From Ruegeria arenilitoris (GTDB lineage: Bacteria > Pseudomonadota > Alphaproteobacteria > Rhodobacterales > Rhodobacteraceae): a stretch of DNA of 64,000 nucleotides. Position numbers and translations under genes: made by a program. The stretch lies in the NCBI RefSeq assembly GCF_013035425.1, contig NZ_WQHX01000002.1, forward strand, positions 620,001 to 684,000. Direction: 5' to 3'. The notes under the pieces were generated by a model that had not been told where the DNA came from, did not search any database, and saw only the letters and a program-made list of their open reading frames with translations. Of this stretch, positions 52,088 through 61,386 are shown piece after piece. Positions within the stretch are counted from its first letter, which is position 1. Every line of letters starts with the position of its first letter.

Positions 52088-52890
52088 TCTGATGCCAACA
52101 ACCTTTCTGCGTTAGCAAACGCGATGTTGTCCGCAATCTGGTCAGGTAGCAAATTCAACCAGCCGCGTGAAAAATCGGCATGCGGCCCCACGTAATACCA
52201 ACGCTCCGGCGCGAAAGTATCCGTGCCGACCATGAACCGATCAGGGTGCGCCTCGAATGCGGTTTTCCAATCAGGGTCAAGAACGCCGCGTGAAACCATA
52301 TCTGATCGATATGCCAGATCGGCCCAAAGCCTGGGATACGCGTCCAAAGCCTCAACAACATTTGCCGGATCGTCAAAGCCAGAGTGGGCCCATAGCACCC
52401 GAGCCTCCGGCCAGGTTTCGAAGATCAAGTCGACCGCCTCACGATCTCCGTGGTGGTGAAGAATTAGGTTCCGCTCTTTTGCAAGTTCGATCATACGCTG
52501 GATAACCGATGTCTTGATATCATCCCCGTATGCATGAAACTCGCCTATTGCTTCGTATTCATTTTTCGCCAGATTTTCTTCCAGATAGTCAATGACAGTG
52601 TCATCGTGCATCCATGTGTTGATCTCACCACGACGACGATAAGGCCGAAGCGCCGGAACAACGATGTCAGGCGCCGCTGCCGCCAGCAGTTGAGTGCCGT
52701 TGTCGTCCGAACTGGAAACTAACGCCTTTCGTACGCCAGCATCCCTGAGGATTTTGGCCACCTGTTCGGGTGGCACCAGTTTCACGGCATCATGACTGTA
52801 GTGAATATGTGCATCGAAGATTGGCCGCTCGTCGGCCTCCGCACCATTGCTTAGCACAATTGCGGCTATTGGGAGGAGTATTTTTAGCAC
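52084..52890 (-). CDS. Secreted amidohydrolase-family (TIM-barrel) hydrolase
   Basis: A 268-residue protein. The GTG at 52890 follows GAGG and opens directly onto a signal peptide VLKILLPIAAIVLSNGAEA; the longer frame to 52953 would place extra residues before it. The metal motif FDAHIHYSHD is followed by ILHHHGDRE, LWAHSGFDDP and MVGTDTF, the order of the amidohydrolase superfamily group Amidohydro_2. First gene of the overlapping unit with the YtkA-like protein and the di-haem peroxidase. Substrate unknown. Confidence 0.8.
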   Translation of the reverse strand: MLKILLPIAAIVLSNGAEADERPIFDAHIHYSHDAVKLVPPEQVAKILRDAGVRKALVSSSDDNGTQLLAAAAPDIVVPALRPYRRRGEINTWMHDDTVIDYLEENLAKNEYEAIGEFHAYGDDIKTSVIQRMIELAKERNLILHHHGDREAVDLIFETWPEARVLWAHSGFDDPANVVEALDAYPRLWADLAYRSDMVSRGVLDPDWKTAFEAHPDRFMVGTDTFAPERWYYVGPHADFSRGWLNLLPDQIADNIAFANAERLLASE

Positions 52891-53526
52891 CTTATGGGTC
52901 CTCGAAATGGCAATATCAATTCGGAAACTGGAGCATCTTAACCCAGCGTCCATATTGGACCGAAGATTTTATTTAAGATAGCTGACATCGACGTACTAGA
53001 TTTCAGTGTTCAAGATCAATTTGGCTGAATTATTCGCAAAGTAGATTTTGCCGCCCACCTTTTCAGCCATTGGTATGAGCGAAAAGCTAATTTTATCATA
53101 TGGTTACAAATTCGCTCCATTGATAGAATGCTAGCTTTAATCGTTCGGTTTCACTCGACTTCAACCATGTGTGGATTCTAAAAAATAGCGCTTTGTCTGG
53201 GCCAACGGGCGGGAAACGTGCTCAGGACACCATCAGGAATTGAACAAAAATACCAGCGTCATAACCTGAATTATCTGGATCGCTCGCGTGACTGATCAAC
53301 CCATCTCTACTCGCATTATGACCTTTGACTCCGAAATTACTCTTGGGTTTTGGATAGGCGCAGTTCCAAACACCAAATGTCGGATACTAAGTTGAGGCCA
53401 CGGAAAAACTCGGTGGTTGGATCGTGGAACTTCTGGAACGATCTGAACAATCGGATAATAAGACAATTGTCTCTATGCGAGATAACGGAAATTTCACCAA
53501 GTATGCGCCGTCAGCAGGTGAACGGT
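52891..53526. other. Gene-free region between amidohydrolase and acetyltransferase
   Basis: About 635 AT-rich bases between divergent genes. It must contain both promoters. Open frames here are short or are N-terminal extensions of neighbouring genes without ribosome-binding sites. Nothing else is recognised. Confidence 0.45.
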
Positions 53527-54153
53527 ATGAAGATTAACGTACATGCGTTTGAACAGGAGCACTTAGAGTCGGCATTCGATCTGGCGACCCGCGTATTTGT
53601 AGCATCTAGCACGTTACATCGGGCCTTGGGGATCGAGTTGAATGAGTATCAGGATTACCTCCGCCGCCCGTTCGAAAAAATGGTGGAAGAAGGCTTATCG
53701 GTTGCTGCAACAGACCTCAGATCTAACAAACTTGTCGGGTGTCTCATAGTAACAGATTTCACGAGTCTGCCGACCAAAAATCCTGCCCTAGCACAACGTT
53801 TTGCGCCAATGCTGGCTCTTACAGCGGAGTTATGCCGTCGGTATGAACTCAAACGAAAGGTTTCCGTTGGTGACGCGGCGCTGGTCGATATGGGAGCAGT
53901 ATCGGCAGAGGCAATTGGGCAAGGCATCTACCAACAAATGCGCAACGCCGCTCACGAGGTTGCAAGGAATAAAGGCTATAAAATAGCATTGGGGGAGCTA
54001 TCATCTGCAGCAACCCAACGCGTCGTTCTGAACAAACTCATGCATAGCAAAATGGCAGAAATTCAATTCGCGGATTTTCAGTTTTCCGGCGAGTATCCGT
54101 TTTCAGCCATCAAGGAGCCGCCAAGCATTATTTTGTCCGAAGGCGCCTTATGA
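53527..54153 (+). CDS. GNAT-like acyltransferase
   Basis: A 208-residue protein resembling GNAT acetyltransferases: an N-terminal helix pair (LESAFDLATRVFVASSTLHR), a central strand VAATDLRSNKLVGCLIVTDF, a cofactor-region helix IGQGIYQQMRNAAHEVARNKG and a strand ALGELSSAATQRVV. The classical Q/RxxGxG loop is weak (AEAIGQGIY). The start at 53527 is preceded by AGGTGA; an open frame from 53350 adds 59 residues without a site. Substrate unknown. Confidence 0.65.
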   Translation: MKINVHAFEQEHLESAFDLATRVFVASSTLHRALGIELNEYQDYLRRPFEKMVEEGLSVAATDLRSNKLVGCLIVTDFTSLPTKNPALAQRFAPMLALTAELCRRYELKRKVSVGDAALVDMGAVSAEAIGQGIYQQMRNAAHEVARNKGYKIALGELSSAATQRVVLNKLMHSKMAEIQFADFQFSGEYPFSAIKEPPSIILSEGAL

Positions 54154-54170
54154 CGCGCCCCTAGCAACAA

Positions 54171-54201
54171 GCCGCTTCCTGTTCTATGAACCCGAAGCGG
54201 C
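54171..54201 (+). terminator. Hairpin after the acyltransferase gene
   Basis: GCCGCTTC at 54171-54178 pairs exactly with GAAGCGGC at 54194-54201, 17 bp after the stop codon, followed by CCTTT. It is likely a weak intrinsic terminator. Confidence 0.5.
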
Positions 54202-54439
54202 CCTTTGTGCAAAAACTCTGCTGAAACTGCGATAGTCCTGAATTTTTGACTTTTCCCATGACGCCTTTTCTAATCACCTTCGACCTACCAATTGGACAAC
54301 AGATCAGCCTCACACCTTGTACAATTGACTGTTTCGTTGCGGTAATAAACAAGAAAAGGCAGAAACTTGGCGAGCTTTTCATTTAGGCCTCTCAAATTCT
54401 AAGGGCATCCAACCTCGACGAAACAGTTGGGGGAATCCT

Positions 54440-54685
54440 TTAGGCGAATACCCGGTCAAATGCCAAAATCGGTCCCCAGATCGCAAGTATCAAAATCCCT
54501 GTGACCAACCATCTTTGGCGGCGGCGAGCTGCCTCAATCTGGATGCTTTTCGATACCCGCTCAATACCGCACAACGGGCAATGCCAAAACGTGTAAAGGT
54601 CACCGTCCTGGTCATCAATAAAATGGTCAAGTGGTAAAAACCAGTGGCCCAGCCGCCGGCAAATGCGTCTTTTTGATATGAGCAT
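54440..54685 (-). CDS. Small zinc-ribbon-like membrane protein
   Basis: An 81-residue product: a basic N-terminus with Cys (RRICRRLGHW), a motif YTFWHCPLCGIER that could bind metal, then a helix RWLVTGILILAIWGPILAF. No clear Shine-Dalgarno precedes the ATG, and the upstream DNA is very AT-rich. I recognise the general plan of DUF1660-like small proteins but cannot assign a family. Expression is uncertain. Confidence 0.45.
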   Translation of the reverse strand: MLISKRRICRRLGHWFLPLDHFIDDQDGDLYTFWHCPLCGIERVSKSIQIEAARRRQRWLVTGILILAIWGPILAFDRVFA

Positions 54686-54875
54686 CTAACAAAATTATAG
54701 TAATTTAAATCAGTGCGAATACTAACACTGTATTGTATATAATTAAAGGTATCTTTGTTAGTTAAAAGAAAGCTATACGCTTGTTTTGGCTGCAGGATAA
54801 GCCTTGGAGCCGGTCACAGCGAACGAAAACAAGGCTTGTAAAACTCTGCAGCACATCCCAGGCCGAATGACTATT

Positions 54876-55817
54876 TTATTCAAGATGTTGAAGGTATTTT
54901 GTAACCAGACGTCTGAAGGTTTCGATGAAACGCGTATTTCTTTCCAGACCACCGGGTTCGTCCACTCTGGTAATGACCCACCCAACGTAGGTTGCAGCTC
55001 TGATCGACAGAAACAGATCCAATTCAGAAACATCCAGAGGGCGAATTGACCGATAGCCATCGAACAGGCGGCTTTGAAGCATTCGATAGTCGGCGTCAGA
55101 AATATGCTTGAACAGCGCTGTTGCAACGTCGAACAAACGATAGCCATAGCCACCATCATCGAAGTCGATCATTTTCAGAAAACCATTATCTACTAATATA
55201 TTATCCGGCACGAGGTCTGCATGCACCAATCCATAGTCAAGCGATTTTCCGATCCGGTTGAGTTTAGCTGATGCGTGATTTCTGAATTTCACAAAGACGG
55301 CCCGGTCGGCATTTGTGAGAGAGGGGTTTTCCCAGAACCTGCCCCATAGCGGAGCGTCGCCGACTAACCCGTCACGATCCCAGTGGACCCGGATGAATCC
55401 TGATTGGGCATCCCACGCGTCGGTCACTTGATGAAGGCGTGCCATTTCGCGACCAAGTTCAAAAAAAAGCTGCCTTCGCTCCGTAACGCAGAGTTTTGGC
55501 AAAGCAGAGGTCATTGTTTCGCCTGTGAGCCAGGTCAAAACATCCACTTGAAACCCATCGATATGGCGCAGAACCTCACCTTTAGGAGTTGGAACCGGCG
55601 CGGGCACAGAGAGTCCCGCTTCGGCCATCGCCGCCATCCACTCCAGTTCCGATCGCAGCTCACCATCGGTGCGATAGCTTTTCCGGTGTACGCGAAGCGC
55701 CAGGCGAATGGTTCCCAAACGCACTTCGTATACCGTGTTTTCTCGCTCAGCGACCAAGCTGACGTCGGCGCGTTCCATACCCCATACACGTAAGGCGGTA
55801 TCAACGACATGTTTCAC
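54876..55817 (-). CDS. Phosphotransferase (APH/hydroxylysine-kinase-like)
   Basis: A 313-residue kinase of the APH fold. It begins at a GTG that overlaps the stop of the aminotransferase gene (GTGA). Key motifs are the catalytic loop LVHADLVPDNILVDNG and the metal motif MIDFDDGGYGYRLFD. An N-terminal ENTVYEVRLGTIRLALRVHR fits the nucleotide-binding lobe. Relatives phosphorylate small amino alcohols such as hydroxylysine, homoserine or ethanolamine. Translational coupling to a class III PLP enzyme of the phospho-lyase kind suggests phosphorylation of an amino alcohol followed by elimination of phosphate. Confidence 0.82.
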   Translation of the reverse strand: MKHVVDTALRVWGMERADVSLVAERENTVYEVRLGTIRLALRVHRKSYRTDGELRSELEWMAAMAEAGLSVPAPVPTPKGEVLRHIDGFQVDVLTWLTGETMTSALPKLCVTERRQLFFELGREMARLHQVTDAWDAQSGFIRVHWDRDGLVGDAPLWGRFWENPSLTNADRAVFVKFRNHASAKLNRIGKSLDYGLVHADLVPDNILVDNGFLKMIDFDDGGYGYRLFDVATALFKHISDADYRMLQSRLFDGYRSIRPLDVSELDLFLSIRAATYVGWVITRVDEPGGLERNTRFIETFRRLVTKYLQHLE

Positions 55818-57157
55818 GATGGCGCAAGGGTGCCCAGAACCTCGTCCAAATTGTCGAACAATAGGTCTGCGTTTTGACAAGAGAAAGGCATGGGGGGACG
55901 GATTTTTAGGGTGTTTTTGTACCGCCCCAGTTTTGAATGGATGATCCCGCGTTGGCGCATTTCGTTGATGACGCGGTCAGTGAAATCACTGGCTGGGTCT
56001 TTTGTTATTCTGTCACACACCATTTCTGCGCCGAAAATCAATCCAGATCCACGGACATCTCCGATATAGTCGTACTTTTCCTTCAACGCCGCCATTCGCG
56101 TGCGCGCATAATCACCGACCCGCTTGGCATTCGCGACAAGTTCCGCTTCTTCCAGTTCTTCCAGTACGGCAATGGCCGCCGCACAGGATACAGGGTTGCC
56201 CCCAAATGTATTAAAGTACCTGTACCCTTGGCGGAATGCAGCAACGATATCGGTGTCAGCTACCACTCCGCCCATAGGGTGCCCATTTGCCATTGGCTTT
56301 CCCAGTGTCATTATATCAGGGACGATGCCCATTTTTTCGTGCGCCCACATGTGCGTACCAGTGCGGCCAAATCCCGATTGCACCTCATCGCAGATCAAGA
56401 GACCCCCAGCTTTGCGGACTGCATCTGCCGCAGGTCGTAGCCAGCCGTCGGGATTGTCCGGAAATCCTTCATTCAGAAAAAAGGGGCAAACAATGAGTGT
56501 GGCAAAACCAATTCCATCTTTCTCAAGCACGTCGATTTGTTCGGTCACTGCCGTTGCAAAGTGCTGTCCATCTGTATCGGGGTAGCGATAACTGTCCGGC
56601 GCGTTGACGAAGCGAACGTATTTGTCCAGCCCGAAACCGACATCCGGTACGTTCGACCTGCTGAGCTGACTGACAAGTGACGTGTTGCCATGATAGGTCG
56701 CGTCCGTCGCGATGATCCCGCGTTTACCGGAAACGGCTTCCGCCATCCGCAAGGCGATGTCGTTTGCCTCTGATCCGGTGCAGGTCAGAATGGCTGTATT
56801 CAAAGACGGTGCCATCGTGTCGGTTAGTTTCTCAAGGTATTCGATTATCCCTTCATGCAAATACCGAGTATGCGTATTCAGCTTGCCGGCCTGACGGCAA
56901 ATCGCTTCAACAACCCTTGGATTGCAATGTCCGACATGCGGCACGTTGTTGTAACAGTCCAAGTACTTTCGACCATCAGCGTCCCAAAGCCAAACGCCCT
57001 CACCTTTCACAAAGTGGACAGGGTTATCATAAAAAGTGGATACGTTGGGCCCAAGCAATCGTGCCCGGTCTTCCAAGAGTTGTTGCGTCGTGCGTGCCAA
57101 AGCGAAGTTGATCCATGTTGCTTGGAACAAACTTAACAAGGCAAACGTTGTTTGCAC
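55814..57157 (-). CDS. Class III PLP enzyme, amine phospho-lyase-like
   Basis: A 447-residue fold-type I PLP enzyme. Recognisable motifs are RKYLDCYNNVPHVGHCNPRV near the N-terminus, FTCTGSEANDIALR-like ILTCTGSEANDIALRMAE, LLICDEVQSGFGRTGTHMWA and the PLP lysine in IMTLGKPMANGHPMGG. The N-terminal block is that of the AGXT2-like group containing ethanolamine-phosphate and phosphohydroxylysine phospho-lyases. The start is uncertain: the frame opens with a GTG at 57157 without a good site, and the conserved region starts near residue 28. It overlaps the kinase gene at GTGA. Confidence 0.84.
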   Translation of the reverse strand: MQTTFALLSLFQATWINFALARTTQQLLEDRARLLGPNVSTFYDNPVHFVKGEGVWLWDADGRKYLDCYNNVPHVGHCNPRVVEAICRQAGKLNTHTRYLHEGIIEYLEKLTDTMAPSLNTAILTCTGSEANDIALRMAEAVSGKRGIIATDATYHGNTSLVSQLSRSNVPDVGFGLDKYVRFVNAPDSYRYPDTDGQHFATAVTEQIDVLEKDGIGFATLIVCPFFLNEGFPDNPDGWLRPAADAVRKAGGLLICDEVQSGFGRTGTHMWAHEKMGIVPDIMTLGKPMANGHPMGGVVADTDIVAAFRQGYRYFNTFGGNPVSCAAAIAVLEELEEAELVANAKRVGDYARTRMAALKEKYDYIGDVRGSGLIFGAEMVCDRITKDPASDFTDRVINEMRQRGIIHSKLGRYKNTLKIRPPMPFSCQNADLLFDNLDEVLGTLAPS

Positions 57158-57318
57158 AGAAGCACGACGTTGCTTAAGGCTCAGAACTATTTTAGCAAGA
57201 GGTATTTATCGGTCGATTTGGTCGCGGTGCAGTCGTTTGATCCATAGGGACCAACGCAGATTCGACGGCTTTTCGGACAACCGAATTCCAACCGAAGACA
57301 TTTTCTATCGTGAATATG

Positions 57319-57327
57319 TGATATAAT
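57319..57327 (+). promoter_or_regulatory. Extended -10 promoter element (TGATATAAT)
   Basis: TGA directly followed by TATAAT, 23 bp before the TTG start of DUF3604 copy C. It overlaps the upstream in-frame ATG at 57326, so that ATG would lie inside the promoter and could not be translated from this transcript. Confidence 0.5.
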
Positions 57328-57349
57328 GCCCCCAATTAGGGAGGAAAAG

Positions 57350-59260
57350 TTGTTTCGTTTAATATTTCCCGCCGCTCTTATTCTTGGGAGCCCAGCCTTT
57401 GCTCAGGACGCTATTAACCCATTCGGGCTTGCCGGACCTTCTGGGCGACCTTATTCGCCTTACGCCGAACGCGCGTTTCCGACCCAAGTCTATTTTGGCG
57501 ACACGCATGTTCACACAGGATTGTCAGGGGATGCCGGCGGAGGGGGCACACGGCTCATGCCTCGCGACGCATATCGGTTTGCGCGGGGCGAGCAGGTGAT
57601 GTCAAACACCGGCCAACCTGTCAAACTATCCCGACCTCTCGACTTCTTCATGATAACAGATCATTCGGATGCGATGGGTGCCATCACCGACATTATCGGT
57701 GGCGCGCCGAACATCCTTGCAGATGAGCAAGGCAGATACTTTCACGAAGAGTTCAATAAAGGTGGAGAAGCCGCATTAGCAGCGGCACTTGAGTTGACTG
57801 CGGCATTCGCGCAAGGGCAGGTTTCCCCTGCGCTGAACTATCAACCGGGAAATCCCGCTTATGCTCGCGTTTGGGACGACATTATCGATTCGGCCGAAGA
57901 GTATAATGAACCCGGCGTATTCAGCACGTTCATCGCCTATGAATGGACGTCCCTCGTCGCAGGCAACAATCTGCATCGAAACGTGATTTTCCGAGATGGC
58001 CCCCAACGCACACGGCAAATACTACCATACACCACGACGCCGCCCGTAGGCTCCCCGAACCCTCGTGACCTGTGGAATTGGTTGGAAAATTATGAGCAAA
58101 CGACCGGCGGACGCGTACTGGTGATCCCTCACAATGGTAATCTGTCGAACGGTTGGATGTTTCCGCTTGTCGATGACTTTGCAGATGGCGCACCACTGGA
58201 CCCCACCTATGCGGAGGCTCGAAACAGATGGGAAAGACTTTACGAACCAACGCAGATAAAAGGCGACGGTGAGGCGCACCCATTCCTGTCCCCTGATGAT
58301 GAGTTTGCTGACTTTGAGACGTGGGATTACGGGAACCTGGATGCTTCGGTTCCGAAAAAGCCAGATATGTTGCCCGGTGAATATGCTCGATCTGGGTTGC
58401 TTCGAGGCCTGTCACTGGAACACAAATTGGGGACGAACCCTTTCAAATTTGGCTTCGGCGGAGCCAGCGACACGCACACTGGCTTGACCGCGCCCGACAA
58501 CGACAATTTCTTTGGTAAGTTCACTGGGTACGAACCCAGTGAAGAACGTAGCCAACATGTAAGCAAGACATATTCTGATGGAGCAGTCGCGCTGCGGTCC
58601 TCGCAATACATTACCGGAGGCCTGACGGCAGTGTGGGCGGAGGAAAACTCCCGCGAGGCAATTTGGGATGCAATGCATCGGCGTGAAACCTATGCAACCA
58701 CAGGACCCCGTATACGCGTCCGAATGTTCGGAGGTTATTCCTTCAAAGAAGACGACGCGTTGCGACGGGATTTGGCACTAGTAGGCTACACCAAAGGTGT
58801 GCCGATGGGTAGTGATCTAGGTACAGGAGAAGGCGCCCCTTCTTTTCTAGTTTATGCGCTTCGTGATCCGGTGGGTGCCAATCTGGATCGCATTCAGATC
58901 ATCAAGGGTTGGCTGGACACCGAAGGCCAGCAACAGGAAAAGGTTTATGATATCAGCTGGTCGGGGGACCGTGAACCTAATGCCAATGGGAAGTTACCAC
59001 CCGTGGGAAATACCGTGGACCTCTCAATTCCATCTTGGACAAACACAATTGGGGCCTCTGAGTTGGGGACCGTGTGGAAAGATCCTGACTTTGATCCTTT
59101 GGAAAGCGCGTTCTACTACGCTCGAGTGATTGAAATTCCTACCCCACGATGGACAGCTTATGATGCTGTAAAGTTCGGAATAGAAATGCCCGAAGACGTC
59201 CAATTGATAACACAGGAACGCGCCTATACTTCACCAATATGGTACGTGCCAGTACAATAG
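57350..59260 (+). CDS. DUF3604 protein, secreted PHP-like hydrolase, copy C
   Basis: A 636-residue protein with signal peptide LFRLIFPAALILGSPAFAQ. The start is a TTG at 57350 with GGGAGGAAAAG directly before it; an upstream in-frame ATG lies in a likely -10 box. Family blocks match copies A and B: GDTHVHTGLSGDAG, IAYEWTSLVAGNNLHR, IPHNGNLSNG, GEAHPFLSPDDEFADFETWD, GASDTHTGLT and AYTSPIWYVPV. Divergent from the phospho-lyase/kinase operon; convergent with the SLC13-type permease. Confidence 0.86.
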   Translation: MFRLIFPAALILGSPAFAQDAINPFGLAGPSGRPYSPYAERAFPTQVYFGDTHVHTGLSGDAGGGGTRLMPRDAYRFARGEQVMSNTGQPVKLSRPLDFFMITDHSDAMGAITDIIGGAPNILADEQGRYFHEEFNKGGEAALAAALELTAAFAQGQVSPALNYQPGNPAYARVWDDIIDSAEEYNEPGVFSTFIAYEWTSLVAGNNLHRNVIFRDGPQRTRQILPYTTTPPVGSPNPRDLWNWLENYEQTTGGRVLVIPHNGNLSNGWMFPLVDDFADGAPLDPTYAEARNRWERLYEPTQIKGDGEAHPFLSPDDEFADFETWDYGNLDASVPKKPDMLPGEYARSGLLRGLSLEHKLGTNPFKFGFGGASDTHTGLTAPDNDNFFGKFTGYEPSEERSQHVSKTYSDGAVALRSSQYITGGLTAVWAEENSREAIWDAMHRRETYATTGPRIRVRMFGGYSFKEDDALRRDLALVGYTKGVPMGSDLGTGEGAPSFLVYALRDPVGANLDRIQIIKGWLDTEGQQQEKVYDISWSGDREPNANGKLPPVGNTVDLSIPSWTNTIGASELGTVWKDPDFDPLESAFYYARVIEIPTPRWTAYDAVKFGIEMPEDVQLITQERAYTSPIWYVPVQ

Positions 59261-59388
59261 TCCTGACTGCAAAATCTGATTTGCGTTAGGTTCAGCGCAC
59301 GGTCTTTGCAGCCAATGCATACGCCAGTTGAGCGGAAAAAGCTGCGTTGTAGCTTTTGCTGAACGTCGATGACCTTACCAAAAACGGA

Positions 59389-61278
59389 TTAGAAAAAGAG
59401 CGCTAACCCGGTCATGGAGACAATCAAGAAAAGCAACGTCATGATGCCGCCAGAACGAAGGAAGTCAACCACCCGGTAACCTGCAGGTCCCATAATTAGA
59501 GCATTCACCTGGTGGGTCGGGATCAAAAATGAATTGGACGTTGAAATTGCCACCGTCAAGGCAAACACAGCTGGGTTTCCTCCCGCTGATACCGCAATAG
59601 AAACAGCTAGCGGAACCAATAAAACAGTTGCGCCTACGTTGGACATAACCAGCGTGAACGCTGTAGCCAAAACTGCTATTCCAGCTTGCAACGACCATAT
59701 TGGCCAACCTTTCAGGAAAGCTAGTACGTGCGCAGCGATCCAATCCGCGGTGCCGGTGTTTTGGACCGCCTGACCAAGCGGGATCAGAGAGGCGAGCAGA
59801 AAAACCGTGCTCCAGCTGATCGATTCATAGGCTTCATCAATCGACAGTACTCGGCTCAGCACCATCCCAATAGCACCGATCAACAGACACAAAGACAGAC
59901 GCAAATCGGAGAAGAGGATCAAACTCAACGCTATGATAAAAAAGGCGACTGCCCAGCCGACTTTGTGCGGCCGCAATTCCTCCTGCGGAAAGTCCGAGGT
60001 TACTACAACAAAATCTCTGTCGGACTTTAGTCGGGTCAGCCGATCCCACTGTACATGGACGACACAAGTGTCCCCTGCCTGCAAAGGCACCTGCCCGATA
60101 TGTGTGGCCGCATGATCCTCAGTTTCCACATGGCTTAAAGTTTCCTCGCCACGTTGAATAGCCAACAATGACAGCCCATGTGTTTGACGCAGACGAAGAT
60201 CAATCGGGGTCTCACCAATAACCGAAGAGCCAGGCGGAATAACGACCTCTGCCACCCCTGATTGAGTTGCGGCAAAATCATCTGCAAATACATCCAGTTG
60301 CGGCAAAATTTCCAGTCCGTACGGTTCGGCAAACTCCCTCTGAACAACTCGACGCAGGCCAAGCACCGCCAATCGCGCTGGCGCCTCTATCTTGGTGTCA
60401 GCCATTGGTGCGATGACCTTGTGGCCTCGATAGGATGTGCCGAGGATATACATATGATGGGCGACCATCAGATCCGCGAGGGTCTGTCCGATGATGATTG
60501 AGCCTTCCGGAACTCGAACTTCGAACATATCCGCCCGAAGACCATACGTATTTTCAATATAAGCCTGCATGGATCGAGCTGAGCTGGCATCCTCTCCCCG
60601 TTCGCGGTGCGCAGGCAGAACCCAACGTCCGACCAGCACAAAGTAAAGTACTCCGGTCAAAACCAGCATCACGCCGATAGGTGTAACGGAGAATAAACCG
60701 AATGTTTCCATCTGCTGATCCGCGGGCAAAGACGCATTTGCCGAGACAATAAGGTCGTTCAAAAGGATTAATGGTGAAGAACCCACCAGAGTGATGGTGC
60801 CGCCAAGTATTGCGCAAAACCCCATGGGCATCAACAATCGGCTCATCGGGATTTCTGTACGCGCTGAGATACGGCTAACAACCGGTAGAAAAAGCGCTGC
60901 CGCCCCGACGTTCTGCATAAACGAGCTAATAATGCCGACAGTTGTTGAGACAATTGGAATAATACGTGCTTCTGTGGTCCCTCCATTTTTTAGGATCACG
61001 GCAGCAACTTTTGACATCAGTCCAGTCTTGTCGAGCCCCGCACCAAGAATCATAACCGCAATAATGGACATCACCGCGTTAGAGGAGAAGCCTTGAAAAA
61101 GTTCGGTAACATTGGCCAGATTTCCCAATCCAGGCAGATAACTCAGCGCGCCCAACAGTACCATCACAAGAACGGCCGCCACATCAATCCGCACGACTTC
61201 GGTTACGAAAAGTAAGACCGTGAACGACAGCAAGCTCAGCACTGCGATCATTTCATAGGTCAGTGTAGGTAATTCCAT
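59389..61278 (-). CDS. SLC13-type permease with RCK-C (TrkA-C) domains
   Basis: A 629-residue membrane protein. Helices cover residues 5-205 and 410-629, with two cytoplasmic RCK_C/TrkA_C regions between them (about 235-310 and 320-400: RVPEGSIIIGQTLADLMVAH and VIPPGSSVIGETPIDLRLR). Membrane motifs such as MQNVGAAALFLPVVSRIS and VMSNVGATVLLVPLAVSIAV are typical of the SLC13/DASS-like permeases. Substrates in this group include sulfate, dicarboxylates and citrate; the sequence does not decide. AGGAGTACGCT precedes the ATG. Confidence 0.87.
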   Translation of the reverse strand: MELPTLTYEMIAVLSLLSFTVLLFVTEVVRIDVAAVLVMVLLGALSYLPGLGNLANVTELFQGFSSNAVMSIIAVMILGAGLDKTGLMSKVAAVILKNGGTTEARIIPIVSTTVGIISSFMQNVGAAALFLPVVSRISARTEIPMSRLLMPMGFCAILGGTITLVGSSPLILLNDLIVSANASLPADQQMETFGLFSVTPIGVMLVLTGVLYFVLVGRWVLPAHRERGEDASSARSMQAYIENTYGLRADMFEVRVPEGSIIIGQTLADLMVAHHMYILGTSYRGHKVIAPMADTKIEAPARLAVLGLRRVVQREFAEPYGLEILPQLDVFADDFAATQSGVAEVVIPPGSSVIGETPIDLRLRQTHGLSLLAIQRGEETLSHVETEDHAATHIGQVPLQAGDTCVVHVQWDRLTRLKSDRDFVVVTSDFPQEELRPHKVGWAVAFFIIALSLILFSDLRLSLCLLIGAIGMVLSRVLSIDEAYESISWSTVFLLASLIPLGQAVQNTGTADWIAAHVLAFLKGWPIWSLQAGIAVLATAFTLVMSNVGATVLLVPLAVSIAVSAGGNPAVFALTVAISTSNSFLIPTHQVNALIMGPAGYRVVDFLRSGGIMTLLFLIVSMTGLALFF

Positions 61279-61386
61279 AGCGTACTCCTGACCTTACCCT
61301 AACCTACTGGGAGTAAATGCGAAGGACCAACTGTGCGCGGAAGATAAGGCCAAAAGCATTCTGACCGGTTTGCCCCAACCAATTGC

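Noticed and set aside
54161-54382. A 73-residue minus-strand open frame
   Set aside because: It overlaps the terminator-like hairpin, has no ribosome-binding site and its composition is not protein-like.
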